The translations under genes and the position numbers were made by a program. The notes under the pieces were generated by a model. The model worked only from the letters and a program-made list of their open reading frames with translations. It was not told the origin of the DNA and ran no database searches. Source: Clostridium sp. E02 (GTDB taxonomy: Bacteria > Bacillota > Clostridia > Lachnospirales > Lachnospiraceae). Taken from it: a DNA stretch of 64,000 nucleotides. Each line of letters opens with the position of its first letter. Positions within the stretch are counted from its first letter, which is position 1. The stretch is from contig NZ_RJLQ01000004.1 in the NCBI RefSeq assembly GCF_003833015.1, forward strand, positions 141,108 to 205,107. Direction: 5' to 3'. This document shows positions 8,354 to 17,766 of this stretch, one piece after another.

Positions 8354-9256
8354 ATGGCAAGAACAAAGCATATAAAAATCAAGCGAAAACCAGCAGATCA
8401 GCTGGTTCAGGTTCTCATCTACCTTTTTATCGGAGTGTTTGCCGTAATCACCCTGCTTCCATTTGTATATATCGTAGCAGGTTCCTTTGCAACGGAAAGA
8501 GAACTGACAGAACGAGCATTCTTCCTTTTTCCTCATACATTGTCGTTGAATGCGTATCAGTATATATTTAAGACGGGTGATACCATACATGGACTATTTA
8601 ATTCCCTGTTTGTAACAATTATAGGTGTGTTTATCAACATGATCCTTTCCTGTACCCTAGCCTATCCCCTTTCCAGGTCCTATTTTAAAGGCAGGAGATT
8701 TTTCACCAATATGGTCATTATCACCATGCTGTTTTCCGGTGGGATGGTTCCCACTTACATGCTGGTTTCTAACGTATTGCATTTGAGAAATACATTTTGG
8801 TCATTATGGCTTCCTGGAGCAGTGAATGCATTTAATATGATAATAATAAAGAGTTATTTTCAGGGGCTTCCCGTGGAACTAGAAGAGGCAGCCAGAATGG
8901 ATGGCGGGAATGATTTACAGATTTTCTTAAAAATAATCCTACCACTTTCCAAGCCCGTAATTGCAAGTGTCTCGCTATTTTATGCAGTCGCCCGTTGGAA
9001 TGCTTACTTCGATGCAATGATGTTTATTTCGGATAAAAACAAAGAAGTGATTCAGATCGTGCTAAGAAGAATTATTTTTATGACCTCTTCTGTGGCAACG
9101 GAAAGTGGATTTGATTGGGGAGTTTGGGGAATGCCGCCGGAAAAAGCAGTCAAGATGGCGACGACTGTCATTGCTACGATTCCAATCTTAGTGGTTTATC
9201 CATTTATACAGAAGTACTTTACACAGGGGGTTATGATCGGCTCGGTTAAGGGCTGA
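8354..9256 (+). CDS. ABC sugar permease, LplC/YtcP family
   Basis: 300 residues, about six membrane helices, with the EAA loop LEEAARMDGGNDLQIFLKII (about residues 177-196). The N-terminus carries a basic stretch (KHIKIKRKPAD) before the first helix. It pairs with the LplB-like permease immediately upstream to form the membrane channel for oligosaccharide uptake; the two are co-transcribed with the binding protein that follows. AAAAAGGAG lies ahead of the ATG. It ends FTQGVMIGSVKG, the usual C-terminus of the family. Substrate specificity is inferred from the downstream lyases and hydrolases. Confidence 0.93.
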   Translation: MARTKHIKIKRKPADQLVQVLIYLFIGVFAVITLLPFVYIVAGSFATERELTERAFFLFPHTLSLNAYQYIFKTGDTIHGLFNSLFVTIIGVFINMILSCTLAYPLSRSYFKGRRFFTNMVIITMLFSGGMVPTYMLVSNVLHLRNTFWSLWLPGAVNAFNMIIIKSYFQGLPVELEEAARMDGGNDLQIFLKIILPLSKPVIASVSLFYAVARWNAYFDAMMFISDKNKEVIQIVLRRIIFMTSSVATESGFDWGVWGMPPEKAVKMATTVIATIPILVVYPFIQKYFTQGVMIGSVKG

Positions 9257-9293
9257 AGCAATCATATTAATATTAGAAAAGGAGAAGTGTATC

Positions 9294-10859
9294 ATGAAAA
9301 AAACTTGGAAACGAGCATTAACAGTATCATTATTTGGGGCGGTGGCATTGTCTTTAACTGCTTGCGGTGGTTCAAAAAAAACAGCACAAAAGGAAGCCGC
9401 TAATGTAACAACAGATGGAAAACCAACGATTACATTTATGGCACCATCGTATTATGGAACGGATTTAAAGAACGAACATTCAGATGAGGTAACCAAGAAA
9501 TATGAAGATTACACGGGTACCCATGTGGATTGGCATTGGGAAAATAATGATACGTACAAAGAAAAAATCGGGCTTACTTTAATGGATAAGGATAATATGC
9601 CTATGATTGTTACTGGAAAGGGGGATTCCTTAACAGCCAATGTGGTAGAAGCAGCCAAGAAAGGTGCTTTTTGGGATTTGAGTGAGTTTTTAAAAGATAC
9701 AGACAGTTATCCCAATCTGTCAAAGGCAGATGGAAGGGTGTTAAAGGCAATGACTGTGGACGGTAAGGTAATTGGTATTTACCGGGCAAGAGAAATCGGA
9801 CGTTATGGTTTCTCCTATCGGACGGACTGGGCAGAGGCGGTTGGCATAACCGAAGATCCAAAGACAGCAGAAGATGTTTACGACATGCTTTATAAATTCA
9901 CTTATAATGACCCAGATGGGGATGGGAAAGACGATACAGTTGGACTGGAAATGACGAAGTATGTAGGGCCAATTGATATTATACAGACGTGGTTTGGATG
10001 TGGAAATGAATGGGTAGAGCAGGACGGGAAAATGGTTCCAGTCCATCAGACACAGGAATATTTAGAAGCGTTAAAATGGATTAAAAAAATGTATGACGAC
10101 GGTCTTATTCGTAAGGACTGGGCAACCGTGGATTCTGGAACGTTTGCGGATGCATGTAAGAAAGGGGAAGCAGGAGCGTTTATTGATGTCATGGATGGGG
10201 CAAAGAGAATTTGGAGATATTATGAGAGAAATGATGTGAAATCAGTAACCGATCCGTCTAAGTTTGCTTCCATGACTTTGGTGGGACCGATGAACGGAAA
10301 AACTCTGGCAACCAGTGGATTTAATGGGTACTATCTGATTACCAAGGCAGGAGCCAAGAGCGAAGAAGATGTAAAGAAATGTCTACATTTCCTAGATAAA
10401 ATGTGTGATGATGAGATGATGGCTCTTGCAGATTATGGTTTGGAGGGAATCACTTATGATTTTGATGATGCCGGAGAGGTTGTTTTAAGAAATGATCTGG
10501 ATATCCAACAGGGACCAAGCATGGGATTAAACCAGGGGATTTGCTATATTCCTAAATTAGCGTCTACGGTACCTGCCCTGAAAAAAGAGGAACCTACCTT
10601 AGCTCAGGAAGAAGCGTATGTAAGAAATGAAAAAGTTGCTATTTACAATCCAGCGCTTGGATATCTGGCTAATTCCGGTGTCAATGCAGAAGTAGGTACG
10701 GATATTGAACAGATTATTGACGATGCCAGAACCCAGTATATCTGTGGACAGATAGATGAAAAAGGTCTTGACGCAGCAGCAAAACAATGGCTAGACCGGG
10801 GTGGAGACAGACTGGTAAAAGAGATCAACGAGTTGTATCAGCAGGATACTTCTAAGTAG
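9294..10859 (+). CDS. extracellular solute-binding lipoprotein (LplA/YtcQ-like)
   Basis: 521 residues. The signal peptide MKKTWKRALTVSLFG... ends in a lipobox LTAC-G with Cys24 as the lipidated residue, so the protein is tethered to the outer face of the membrane. A mature domain of about 490 residues fits the large binding proteins that partner LplB/LplC permeases. A DPDGDGKDDTVGLEM stretch is a calcium-binding-type loop often seen in this family. Its role is to capture oligosaccharides, here probably unsaturated RG-I fragments, and hand them to the two permeases upstream. AAAGGAG lies before the ATG. A stable hairpin follows the stop. Confidence 0.93.
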   Translation: MKKTWKRALTVSLFGAVALSLTACGGSKKTAQKEAANVTTDGKPTITFMAPSYYGTDLKNEHSDEVTKKYEDYTGTHVDWHWENNDTYKEKIGLTLMDKDNMPMIVTGKGDSLTANVVEAAKKGAFWDLSEFLKDTDSYPNLSKADGRVLKAMTVDGKVIGIYRAREIGRYGFSYRTDWAEAVGITEDPKTAEDVYDMLYKFTYNDPDGDGKDDTVGLEMTKYVGPIDIIQTWFGCGNEWVEQDGKMVPVHQTQEYLEALKWIKKMYDDGLIRKDWATVDSGTFADACKKGEAGAFIDVMDGAKRIWRYYERNDVKSVTDPSKFASMTLVGPMNGKTLATSGFNGYYLITKAGAKSEEDVKKCLHFLDKMCDDEMMALADYGLEGITYDFDDAGEVVLRNDLDIQQGPSMGLNQGICYIPKLASTVPALKKEEPTLAQEEAYVRNEKVAIYNPALGYLANSGVNAEVGTDIEQIIDDARTQYICGQIDEKGLDAAAKQWLDRGGDRLVKEINELYQQDTSK

Positions 10860-10869
10860 TTAAAAAAAG

Positions 10870-10897
10870 GCGGCGCACTCTTATAGAGCTGTGCCGC
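10870..10897 (+). repeat. intercistronic hairpin after the binding-protein gene
   Basis: GCGGCGCA (10870-10877) pairs with TGTGCCGC (10890-10897), with one G-U pair, and the inner CTCT/AGAG extends the stem. There is no T-run, so it is not a classical terminator. Hairpins in this position often protect upstream mRNA and raise binding-protein yield over downstream enzymes; that role is inferred. Confidence 0.6.
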
Positions 10898-10916
10898 TTC
10901 GTAGATGGAGGAAGAC

Positions 10917-13553
10917 GTGAAACTGCATAATCTGGAAAATAGAAAGAAAACAGGATATACCACATGGGGATGCATGTGGAAGCAGGGAGTATGTGGAAAA
11001 GAGACTGGATATTCTCTTACCAATGCAGACCATGAAAGAGTCGCTATGCAGTCCAGAATCACAGCGTACTGGCCAGATGGTTCGGTGAAATGGACCGCCC
11101 ATACCGCATGTGCCAATAAACTTACGGATGAAATTGAAGTGCTTCCAGTAGAAGCAGATGGATGTATGGAGGAACCGTCAGGTTCTGCGATCCGGGTAGT
11201 AAAGGCAAAAGATGGCTTTATTGTGGAAACAGAAGTACTAAGTTTTTATGTGCCAGAGTCCGGTCAGTATCTATTCGATACGCTTGAGATCAATGGTATT
11301 GTAAGAGGCGGGAAAGCCCACCCCGTTCTTTTATTAGAAGAGCCGATAAACAAAGATGGGCTTGAGGGGAAAATTGAAAAGCCTTACGCTGGAGTGGTGG
11401 AAGAGGTGACTTTGGAAGAAGAGGGCCCCCTTCGGGTGGTGATTCAATACAAGGGAATTCATGTCTCGGAGTCGGGGGAGAAAAAACTTCCTTTTCTTAT
11501 CCGTATGTGTGTGGGGGTAGAAAGCCGGAATCTTACGTTTACCCATACCTTTCTTTATGATGGGGAGGAAGAAAAAGATTTTCTAAAAGGAATTGGATTG
11601 TCTGTATCGGTACCATTAGAGGGAGCCCTTTACAATCGGCATGTGATGTTTGAAGGGGATTATGGTGTATTTCATGAAGCCATGGCGGAGCTTTTAACTT
11701 GGAGACCTAAGATAGCGGATTCTATTTACGCGGCTCAGATGAAGGGAGAGCAGCTCCATCCACAGGGAACGGATAAAGAGAACATTGACAAGGTCCTTTC
11801 TGACATGCCTTTTTGGGATGAATATGACTTTAGCCAGGACAGTCCAACCCATTTTAAGATAAAAAAGAAAACGGCTATCCCCAATTGCTGTTTCCTGGAT
11901 TGCCTCCATGGAATAAAAACAAGTGGAGCGGCTGCTTTTGGAAGCGAAAATGGAAGTGTGGCTTTTTCTCTTCGGGACTTTTGGCAGACGTATCCTTCCG
12001 GTTATACATTCCGAAGTCTTACGAAAAATGAGGCAGAGGCGGTTATCTGGCTTTACAGCCCAGAGGCAGAGGCCATGGATTTCAGGCATTACACGGACAG
12101 AGGATATAATCAGGTGTACTACGAAGGCTATGACTATAAAGGAGCAACCCCTTATGGGATTGCCTCTACCAGTGAATATTCCATAGGATTTTATGATGCG
12201 GTAATCCCTTCTGAGGAAGAATTAAAGGGATTTTCCAAAGAAGTAAATCAGCCACCCCAGTATGTAGGAACCCCGGAATTTTATCATGAGAGGAAGGCTT
12301 TTGGATACTGGTCCCTGCCAAAAAGGGAGAGTGAAATGGAGCTGTGGCTGGAGGAACAGCTTGACCGGGCAGTCGCTTTCTATGAGGGAGAAGTAAAACA
12401 GAGAAACTGGTATGGGCTTTTTAATTATGGGGATTTTATGCACACCTATGACAAGGAGCGGCACCAGTGGCGTTATGACATGGGGGGCTATGCCTGGGAT
12501 AACACAGAATTGGTTCCCACTTTGTGGCTGTGGCTTGCATTTTTAAGGTCAGGCCGGCCGGAGATATTTACCTTGGCGGAAAAGCTGACAAGGCATGCAT
12601 CCGAAGTGGATGTATATCATATAGGGAAATACAAGGGCCTTGGTTCCCGTCACAATGTGCGTCATTGGGGCTGTCCTTGTAAGGAAGCCCGGATTGCCAT
12701 GGCGGCTCACCATCGGTTTTACTATTATATGACCGGAGATTACAGATTGGAAGATATCTTTTCCGAGCTAAAGGACAATGAGCAGACCTTCTTAAACCGG
12801 GACCCTCTTGGAGATTTTTACGAAAAGGAAGAAATGGTTTATAAAAGTCATGCCAGAAGTGGTCCTGACTGGTCCTCTCTTTGTGCCAATTGGATGACCC
12901 AGTGGGAACGGTTTAACGATGGGCATTATCGGGAAAAAATTGCCATCGGTATAGAGGATATTAAGAAAGCTCCATTAAAACTGGTGTCTGGTCCGGATTT
13001 TGAATTTGACCCTGCCACGGTTCATTTGCGTTATATTGGGGAACAGGCCGCAGGCGGTACCCATCTGCAGATCTGTATGGGAGCGCCGCAGGTATGGATG
13101 GAGATGGCAGATTTGCTAGAGGATGAAGAATGGAAGGAAATGCTGGCAGCGTATGGAAGGTTCTATTATCTTTCGAGGAAAGAACAGTTAAAAGAGTCTG
13201 GCGGAATCATTGGGGAAAGGCAATTTTCTCTTCCATTTATGGCCGCGTCTATGGGCGCTTATGGGGCCTGGTATAGACAGGATGAGGAACTGGCAAAAAC
13301 CACCTGGCGCCATCTACTGAATGCCATCCTTTGTCAGGGAAATCATGAAGGTTTTCAAGATGTAAGGCTATCGGAGAAAGGAAACAGGGAAGACCTTGTG
13401 GAAATCCCCTGGATTTCGACCAACTTTACGGCTCAATGGTGTTTAAATGTTATTTGTGCCATGGAGTTTATCCGGAATCAACTTCCAAAAAGCTTGGAGG
13501 GGGCGGATGAATTAGTGGCGGATATGTCTTTGGATCGTTTTCGCAAGGCATAA
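10917..13553 (+). CDS. PcRGLX/YetA-like protein (PL26-type exo-rhamnogalacturonan lyase)
   Basis: About 878 residues, close to B. subtilis YetA. The assignment rests on overall layout: an N-terminal RIFT-barrel-like region (about 1-250; AYWPDGSVKWTAHTA), a central beta-sandwich, and a C-terminal alpha/alpha toroid with His/Trp-rich blocks (LFNYGDFMHTYDKERHQWRY, SRHNVRHWGCPCKEARIAMA, YKSHARSGPDWSSLC). Fungal PcRGLX defines PL26 and cleaves RG-I from the end by beta-elimination. No signal peptide is visible, so it should act on imported fragments. GTG at 10917 is preferred because GGAGGA lies 5 bases upstream; an ATG at 10905 overlaps that ribosome site. Activity is inferred by family; catalytic residues were not identified by eye. 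Confidence 0.8.
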   Translation: MKLHNLENRKKTGYTTWGCMWKQGVCGKETGYSLTNADHERVAMQSRITAYWPDGSVKWTAHTACANKLTDEIEVLPVEADGCMEEPSGSAIRVVKAKDGFIVETEVLSFYVPESGQYLFDTLEINGIVRGGKAHPVLLLEEPINKDGLEGKIEKPYAGVVEEVTLEEEGPLRVVIQYKGIHVSESGEKKLPFLIRMCVGVESRNLTFTHTFLYDGEEEKDFLKGIGLSVSVPLEGALYNRHVMFEGDYGVFHEAMAELLTWRPKIADSIYAAQMKGEQLHPQGTDKENIDKVLSDMPFWDEYDFSQDSPTHFKIKKKTAIPNCCFLDCLHGIKTSGAAAFGSENGSVAFSLRDFWQTYPSGYTFRSLTKNEAEAVIWLYSPEAEAMDFRHYTDRGYNQVYYEGYDYKGATPYGIASTSEYSIGFYDAVIPSEEELKGFSKEVNQPPQYVGTPEFYHERKAFGYWSLPKRESEMELWLEEQLDRAVAFYEGEVKQRNWYGLFNYGDFMHTYDKERHQWRYDMGGYAWDNTELVPTLWLWLAFLRSGRPEIFTLAEKLTRHASEVDVYHIGKYKGLGSRHNVRHWGCPCKEARIAMAAHHRFYYYMTGDYRLEDIFSELKDNEQTFLNRDPLGDFYEKEEMVYKSHARSGPDWSSLCANWMTQWERFNDGHYREKIAIGIEDIKKAPLKLVSGPDFEFDPATVHLRYIGEQAAGGTHLQICMGAPQVWMEMADLLEDEEWKEMLAAYGRFYYLSRKEQLKESGGIIGERQFSLPFMAASMGAYGAWYRQDEELAKTTWRHLLNAILCQGNHEGFQDVRLSEKGNREDLVEIPWISTNFTAQWCLNVICAMEFIRNQLPKSLEGADELVADMSLDRFRKA

Positions 13554-13574
13554 TTTTAACAGATTGGAGAAAAC

Positions 13575-16500
13575 ATGATACGGATATTGAACATTTATAA
13601 CAATCAAGTAACCATTACCTGGGACCGTATAAAGGGGGCCAAAACCACCCGGATATACTGGTCTGACCGGGAGGGAAAACAGGAAAATTACCGTTTTATG
13701 AAGGAAATCCCGGCAAAGGACAGCCAGCAGTTTACACTCCATAAATCTACGTGTGTCCCTCATTATTTCTATGTATGTTCCGTTATGAAGGATGGTACAG
13801 TTCTATCGATGGAGAAATATAATACCCCCGTTCATTTTATTAAGAGAGAACAGTTGGAACGATTGAACCGTGGGTTGATTGCAGTTAAAACTAAGACAGG
13901 GATATTTTTAAGCTGGAGGCTGTTCCTTTCTGAGGTAACTGGATATGATGAGACTGGTATGACGGGAATGGATTTTATCGTTTACCGGGACGGGGTACCA
14001 ATTGCAACGGTAACAGACAGTACTAATTTTGTTGACAAGGAAGGAATGCAAAAGTCAAAGTATGGGGTGGCGCCTATCATAAATGGAGTGGAATATGATT
14101 GTTGTTCTTCCGTGAAGGTGTGGGAGAAGGATTATTTCGACATTCCGCTAAACAAACCGGAACCAGGTGTGACACAGAGCGGGGAGACATTTTACTATTC
14201 TGCCAATGATATGTCCGTGGCAGATGTGGATGGAGATGGGGAATATGAATACATAGTCAAATGGGACCCCTCCAATTCCCAAGATGTTTCCATAAAAGGG
14301 TATACAGGCCGTTGCATTCTAGATTGCTATAAGCTTGACGGAACTCTTCTTTGGCGTCTTGATATGGGCCCTAATATTCGGGCAGGAGCACATTATACCC
14401 AGTTTATGTGCTACGATTTTAACGGAGACGGAAAGGCAGAAATGGCAGTGAAGACTGCTCCGGGAACGCATATGACGTGCTATCGTGAACAGGGAGAGCA
14501 GAGGGAAGAATTCTTTGTCACCATGCCAGAGGAGGACTTAAAGCATGGATATAGTCATGAAGATTCTTATGTATGCAGTTCAGAGGATTATCGGAAGCAT
14601 TTAGTTAAATTATTTCAGTCTTGGACCGAACAGGAAGAGGTAAAAGCGCGTCACTGGCCAAATACGCTGGAACAGTGCTTTGGAATTTCTAATATTTACT
14701 CTTACCCTTTGAGTGAGGAAGATGCCACAAAGCTAGTGGATTATTTTTTAGATGAATATGCACCTTCTAGAAGTGCGAAAAATAAGCTTCGGGAATTGGA
14801 AGGATTTATCTTTGAGGGGCCGGAATACTTAACGATGTTTGGAGGAGATGGAAGAGAACTAAGTACCATACCGTTTCCATTTAAGCGTGTGGATGATGGA
14901 CTTTTGTGGGGAGACTATGCCATGAATCGGATCGAACCTTGTAACCGTTCAGACCGTTTTCTGTCTGGAGTCGCCTATCTTGACGGAACGCATCCATCCC
15001 TTGTAGTCTGCCGGGGATATTATACCAGAACCGCTATCGCAGCCTATGATTTTAGAGAAGATAAATGGGAACAGATCTGGTCGGCAGACAGTGGGTTTGT
15101 GCCCATGAAGAATCCCTTTTGTGACCATCCCCATGATGGAAAAGGAACCAATCCGGTCTATGGGGACCTGGCAGGGCAGGGGAATCATTCTCTGGCGGCT
15201 TGTGACGTAGATGGGGATGGGTTTATGGAAATTGTCTATGGGGCTGCCTGTATCGACCACGATGGATCGTTACTGTACAGTTCTAGGGATAAGCTTCCCG
15301 ATGGTCGGGAGGCAAAACTAGGTCACGGGGATGCCATGCATGTGGCGGATATTGATCCAGACCGGCCTGGCTATGAAATATTTAACGTATTTGAAGGTGC
15401 GGACCATGCGCCCTATGGTTATGCACTTCGGGATGGGGAGACAGGAGATGTTATATTCGGTGAATATGCAGAGAAGGATCTTGGCCGCTGTATGATTGGA
15501 GATGTGGTTCCAGGTGTGAGAGGGCTGCAATGCTGGGTCAATGGGGTTGGAACTTATGATTGTCATGGAACACTTCTAAAGAAAGATACATTGGGATCCA
15601 ATATGTCCATTCGCTGGGCAGGAGATTTAACCACACAGATTACAGACGGAGCGGACTATTTAAACCAACAACCTACTGGAGCAATTCATGATTTTACCCA
15701 TGGAAGGATGCTTTGTCCTGAAAATACAAGGACCAATAATGGAACCAAAGGAAATCCATGTCTGGTTGCTGATATCTTTGGGGATTTTCGGGAAGAGATT
15801 CTTTTGCGAACCGAAGATAGCTCTGCAATCCGTATTTACACCAATACAGAATTAACCAATTATAAACTATTTACTCTGATGCACGATCCACAATACCGGT
15901 GTGGGGTAGCCTGGCAGAATAACTGTTACAATCAGCCCTGCTATCCCAGGTTTTACTATGGCTCGGATATGAATTTTGGTCAGGTGCTCCCATATATGAA
16001 GCAAAAGCCGGTGATTTATCTGGCTGGAGATTCCATCACTCAGTCCTATGGAGGAGGAGAAAGACCAAAATACGGGTTAGGAGAACGTCTTTTGGATTAT
16101 TTAGAGGAAGGAAACTGCTATCAAATAGATCCAAGAGACGATTGCAGATTTAAACAGGAAATGCGTTATGAAACCCGCCATTTAATCGTGGATAACTGTG
16201 CCATGGCAGGGCGGTCAACGAAGTCATTTCTAAATGAGGAGCGTCTTGAGGATATAAAAGAACACATCAAAGAGGGGGATTTTCTTTTTATATGTTTTGG
16301 ACATAATGATGCGTATGCGGCTAAGGCAGAACGTTATGTGCCAGTGCGTGAATTTCCCCAGTATTTAAGATTGTATGTGGAGGCTGCCAGAAAACGGGGA
16401 GCGACTCCAGTTCTTATTTCTCCAGTTTGCTTATGCCCCTGTAAAGAGAATGAGGAAGGGGAAAATAAAAAAATTGGTGTGCTTTTGCCGGAATACAGCC

Positions 16501-16736
16501 GTAAGATGAAAGAATTCGCAGAAAAAGAAGGCGTTTTCTTTGTAGATATGAATCACCTGACGAAAGAATATTGCAAAAGTATGGAAGAAAAGGAAGCAAG
16601 AGAACTTTTCGTACCGGATTTGGTGCATTTATCCAGAAAAGGAGCTGATTGTTTTGCTAAATTATTGGCAAGTGAAGTAAAAGCATTTATACTAGAAGAA
16701 AAAGGAGACGATTTATATGGGGAATCTACAGTATGA
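13575..16736 (+). CDS. rhamnogalacturonan lyase (PL11) fused to SGNH/GDSL acetylesterase (CE12-type)
   Basis: 1053 residues. Residues about 1-95 resemble a fibronectin III-like module. Residues about 95-800 are the PL11 beta-propeller, with calcium loops DVDGDGEYEYIVKWDP, DFNGDGKAEMAVKTAPGTH and DVDGDGFMEIVYG as in YesW/YesX. The last 240 residues are an SGNH esterase: GDSIT with Ser820, AGRSTKSF, GHND with Asn911, and DLVH with Asp1015 and His1018. The esterase would remove acetyl groups from RG-I while the lyase cuts the rhamnose-GalA backbone. YesW of B. subtilis is a secreted single-domain lyase; this fusion has no signal peptide. It overlaps the GH105 gene by 20 bases. Confidence 0.9.
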   Translation: MIRILNIYNNQVTITWDRIKGAKTTRIYWSDREGKQENYRFMKEIPAKDSQQFTLHKSTCVPHYFYVCSVMKDGTVLSMEKYNTPVHFIKREQLERLNRGLIAVKTKTGIFLSWRLFLSEVTGYDETGMTGMDFIVYRDGVPIATVTDSTNFVDKEGMQKSKYGVAPIINGVEYDCCSSVKVWEKDYFDIPLNKPEPGVTQSGETFYYSANDMSVADVDGDGEYEYIVKWDPSNSQDVSIKGYTGRCILDCYKLDGTLLWRLDMGPNIRAGAHYTQFMCYDFNGDGKAEMAVKTAPGTHMTCYREQGEQREEFFVTMPEEDLKHGYSHEDSYVCSSEDYRKHLVKLFQSWTEQEEVKARHWPNTLEQCFGISNIYSYPLSEEDATKLVDYFLDEYAPSRSAKNKLRELEGFIFEGPEYLTMFGGDGRELSTIPFPFKRVDDGLLWGDYAMNRIEPCNRSDRFLSGVAYLDGTHPSLVVCRGYYTRTAIAAYDFREDKWEQIWSADSGFVPMKNPFCDHPHDGKGTNPVYGDLAGQGNHSLAACDVDGDGFMEIVYGAACIDHDGSLLYSSRDKLPDGREAKLGHGDAMHVADIDPDRPGYEIFNVFEGADHAPYGYALRDGETGDVIFGEYAEKDLGRCMIGDVVPGVRGLQCWVNGVGTYDCHGTLLKKDTLGSNMSIRWAGDLTTQITDGADYLNQQPTGAIHDFTHGRMLCPENTRTNNGTKGNPCLVADIFGDFREEILLRTEDSSAIRIYTNTELTNYKLFTLMHDPQYRCGVAWQNNCYNQPCYPRFYYGSDMNFGQVLPYMKQKPVIYLAGDSITQSYGGGERPKYGLGERLLDYLEEGNCYQIDPRDDCRFKQEMRYETRHLIVDNCAMAGRSTKSFLNEERLEDIKEHIKEGDFLFICFGHNDAYAAKAERYVPVREFPQYLRLYVEAARKRGATPVLISPVCLCPCKENEEGENKKIGVLLPEYSRKMKEFAEKEGVFFVDMNHLTKEYCKSMEEKEARELFVPDLVHLSRKGADCFAKLLASEVKAFILEEKGDDLYGESTV

Positions 16737-17766
16737 CAGAGATAAATTAGAAGAAGCCATGGACCGTATTGTGGAACGGACAAAGCGGATGGATATGTCT
16801 TGGGACTGGCCCTGTGGGGTGGCTTATTATGGAATTGCTGAAGCGTATACGGTTACAAAAAAGGAAGGTTATCTGGGATTTTTAAAGGAACGAGTTGATG
16901 AACTAATAGAACTAGGGCTTCCAGAGTGGACTGTGAATACCTGTGCCATGGGCCATTGCCTGATTACGCTCTATCAGGCGACGGGAGAAGAGAAGTATAA
17001 GGATATCATTCAGTCTAAGGTAGAGTATTTGAGAAAAGATGCCTTGCGGTTTGGGGACCATGTGCTCCAGCATACGGTTTCTTCCAACAATGATTTTCCA
17101 GAGCAGTGTTGGGCAGATACTTTATTTATGGCCGCATTCTTTCTGTTAAGAGTAGGCGTGATGACAAAGGATGAGGAATTGATTGGCGATGCTTTGGATC
17201 AATATTACTGGCATATCCAGTACCTTCAGGATGATAACACTGGGCTGTGGTATCATGGGTATAACAATATTACAAAGGATCATATGTCAGGCTTTTACTG
17301 GGGAAGAGCCAACTGCTGGGCTGCCTATACAATGAGTAAGGTGGGGCTGATATTACCGGAGTGCTATCTTTATCCACAGTATTTAGAAATTGTGGGAAGC
17401 TTAAATGAGCAGCTTTCTGCTTTCAAGCTTTTACAGACAGAAGAGGGGCTTTGGAGGACCATTCTTGATGATGAGGAATCCTATGAAGAACTATCTGCTT
17501 CTGCAGGAATTGCTGCGGCTATGACGTTAAAGGGAAACCCTCTCCATATTAAATACATAGAAAAATCCATTGAGGGTGTATTATCCCATGTGGCTCCAGA
17601 TGGAAGACTTATGGATGTTTCGGGGGGTACGGCTGTTATGAAGGACCGGGATGGATACAAGAAGATATCAAAAAAGTGGATTCAGGGCTGGGGACAGGGC
17701 ATGGCTTTGGCATTCTTTGCAGCAGTTCTTAATTATAACAATGGAATGGGGGATGGAGCGTTATGA
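16717..17766 (+). CDS. GH105 unsaturated rhamnogalacturonyl hydrolase (YteR/YesR-like)
   Basis: 349 residues forming an alpha/alpha-barrel. It removes the unsaturated galacturonyl residue that lyases leave at the non-reducing end, by hydration of the double bond. The catalytic Asp is Asp134 in QCWADTLFMAA, matching Asp143 of YteR; other family features are WDWPCGVAYYG, SGFYWGRANCWAAYTMSK and KKWIQGWGQGMAL. It has no signal peptide, so it acts in the cytosol on imported product. The start overlaps the PL11-CE12 stop and the ATG of the deacetylase overlaps its TGA, pointing to tight translational coupling. Confidence 0.93.
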   Translation: MGNLQYDRDKLEEAMDRIVERTKRMDMSWDWPCGVAYYGIAEAYTVTKKEGYLGFLKERVDELIELGLPEWTVNTCAMGHCLITLYQATGEEKYKDIIQSKVEYLRKDALRFGDHVLQHTVSSNNDFPEQCWADTLFMAAFFLLRVGVMTKDEELIGDALDQYYWHIQYLQDDNTGLWYHGYNNITKDHMSGFYWGRANCWAAYTMSKVGLILPECYLYPQYLEIVGSLNEQLSAFKLLQTEEGLWRTILDDEESYEELSASAGIAAAMTLKGNPLHIKYIEKSIEGVLSHVAPDGRLMDVSGGTAVMKDRDGYKKISKKWIQGWGQGMALAFFAAVLNYNNGMGDGAL

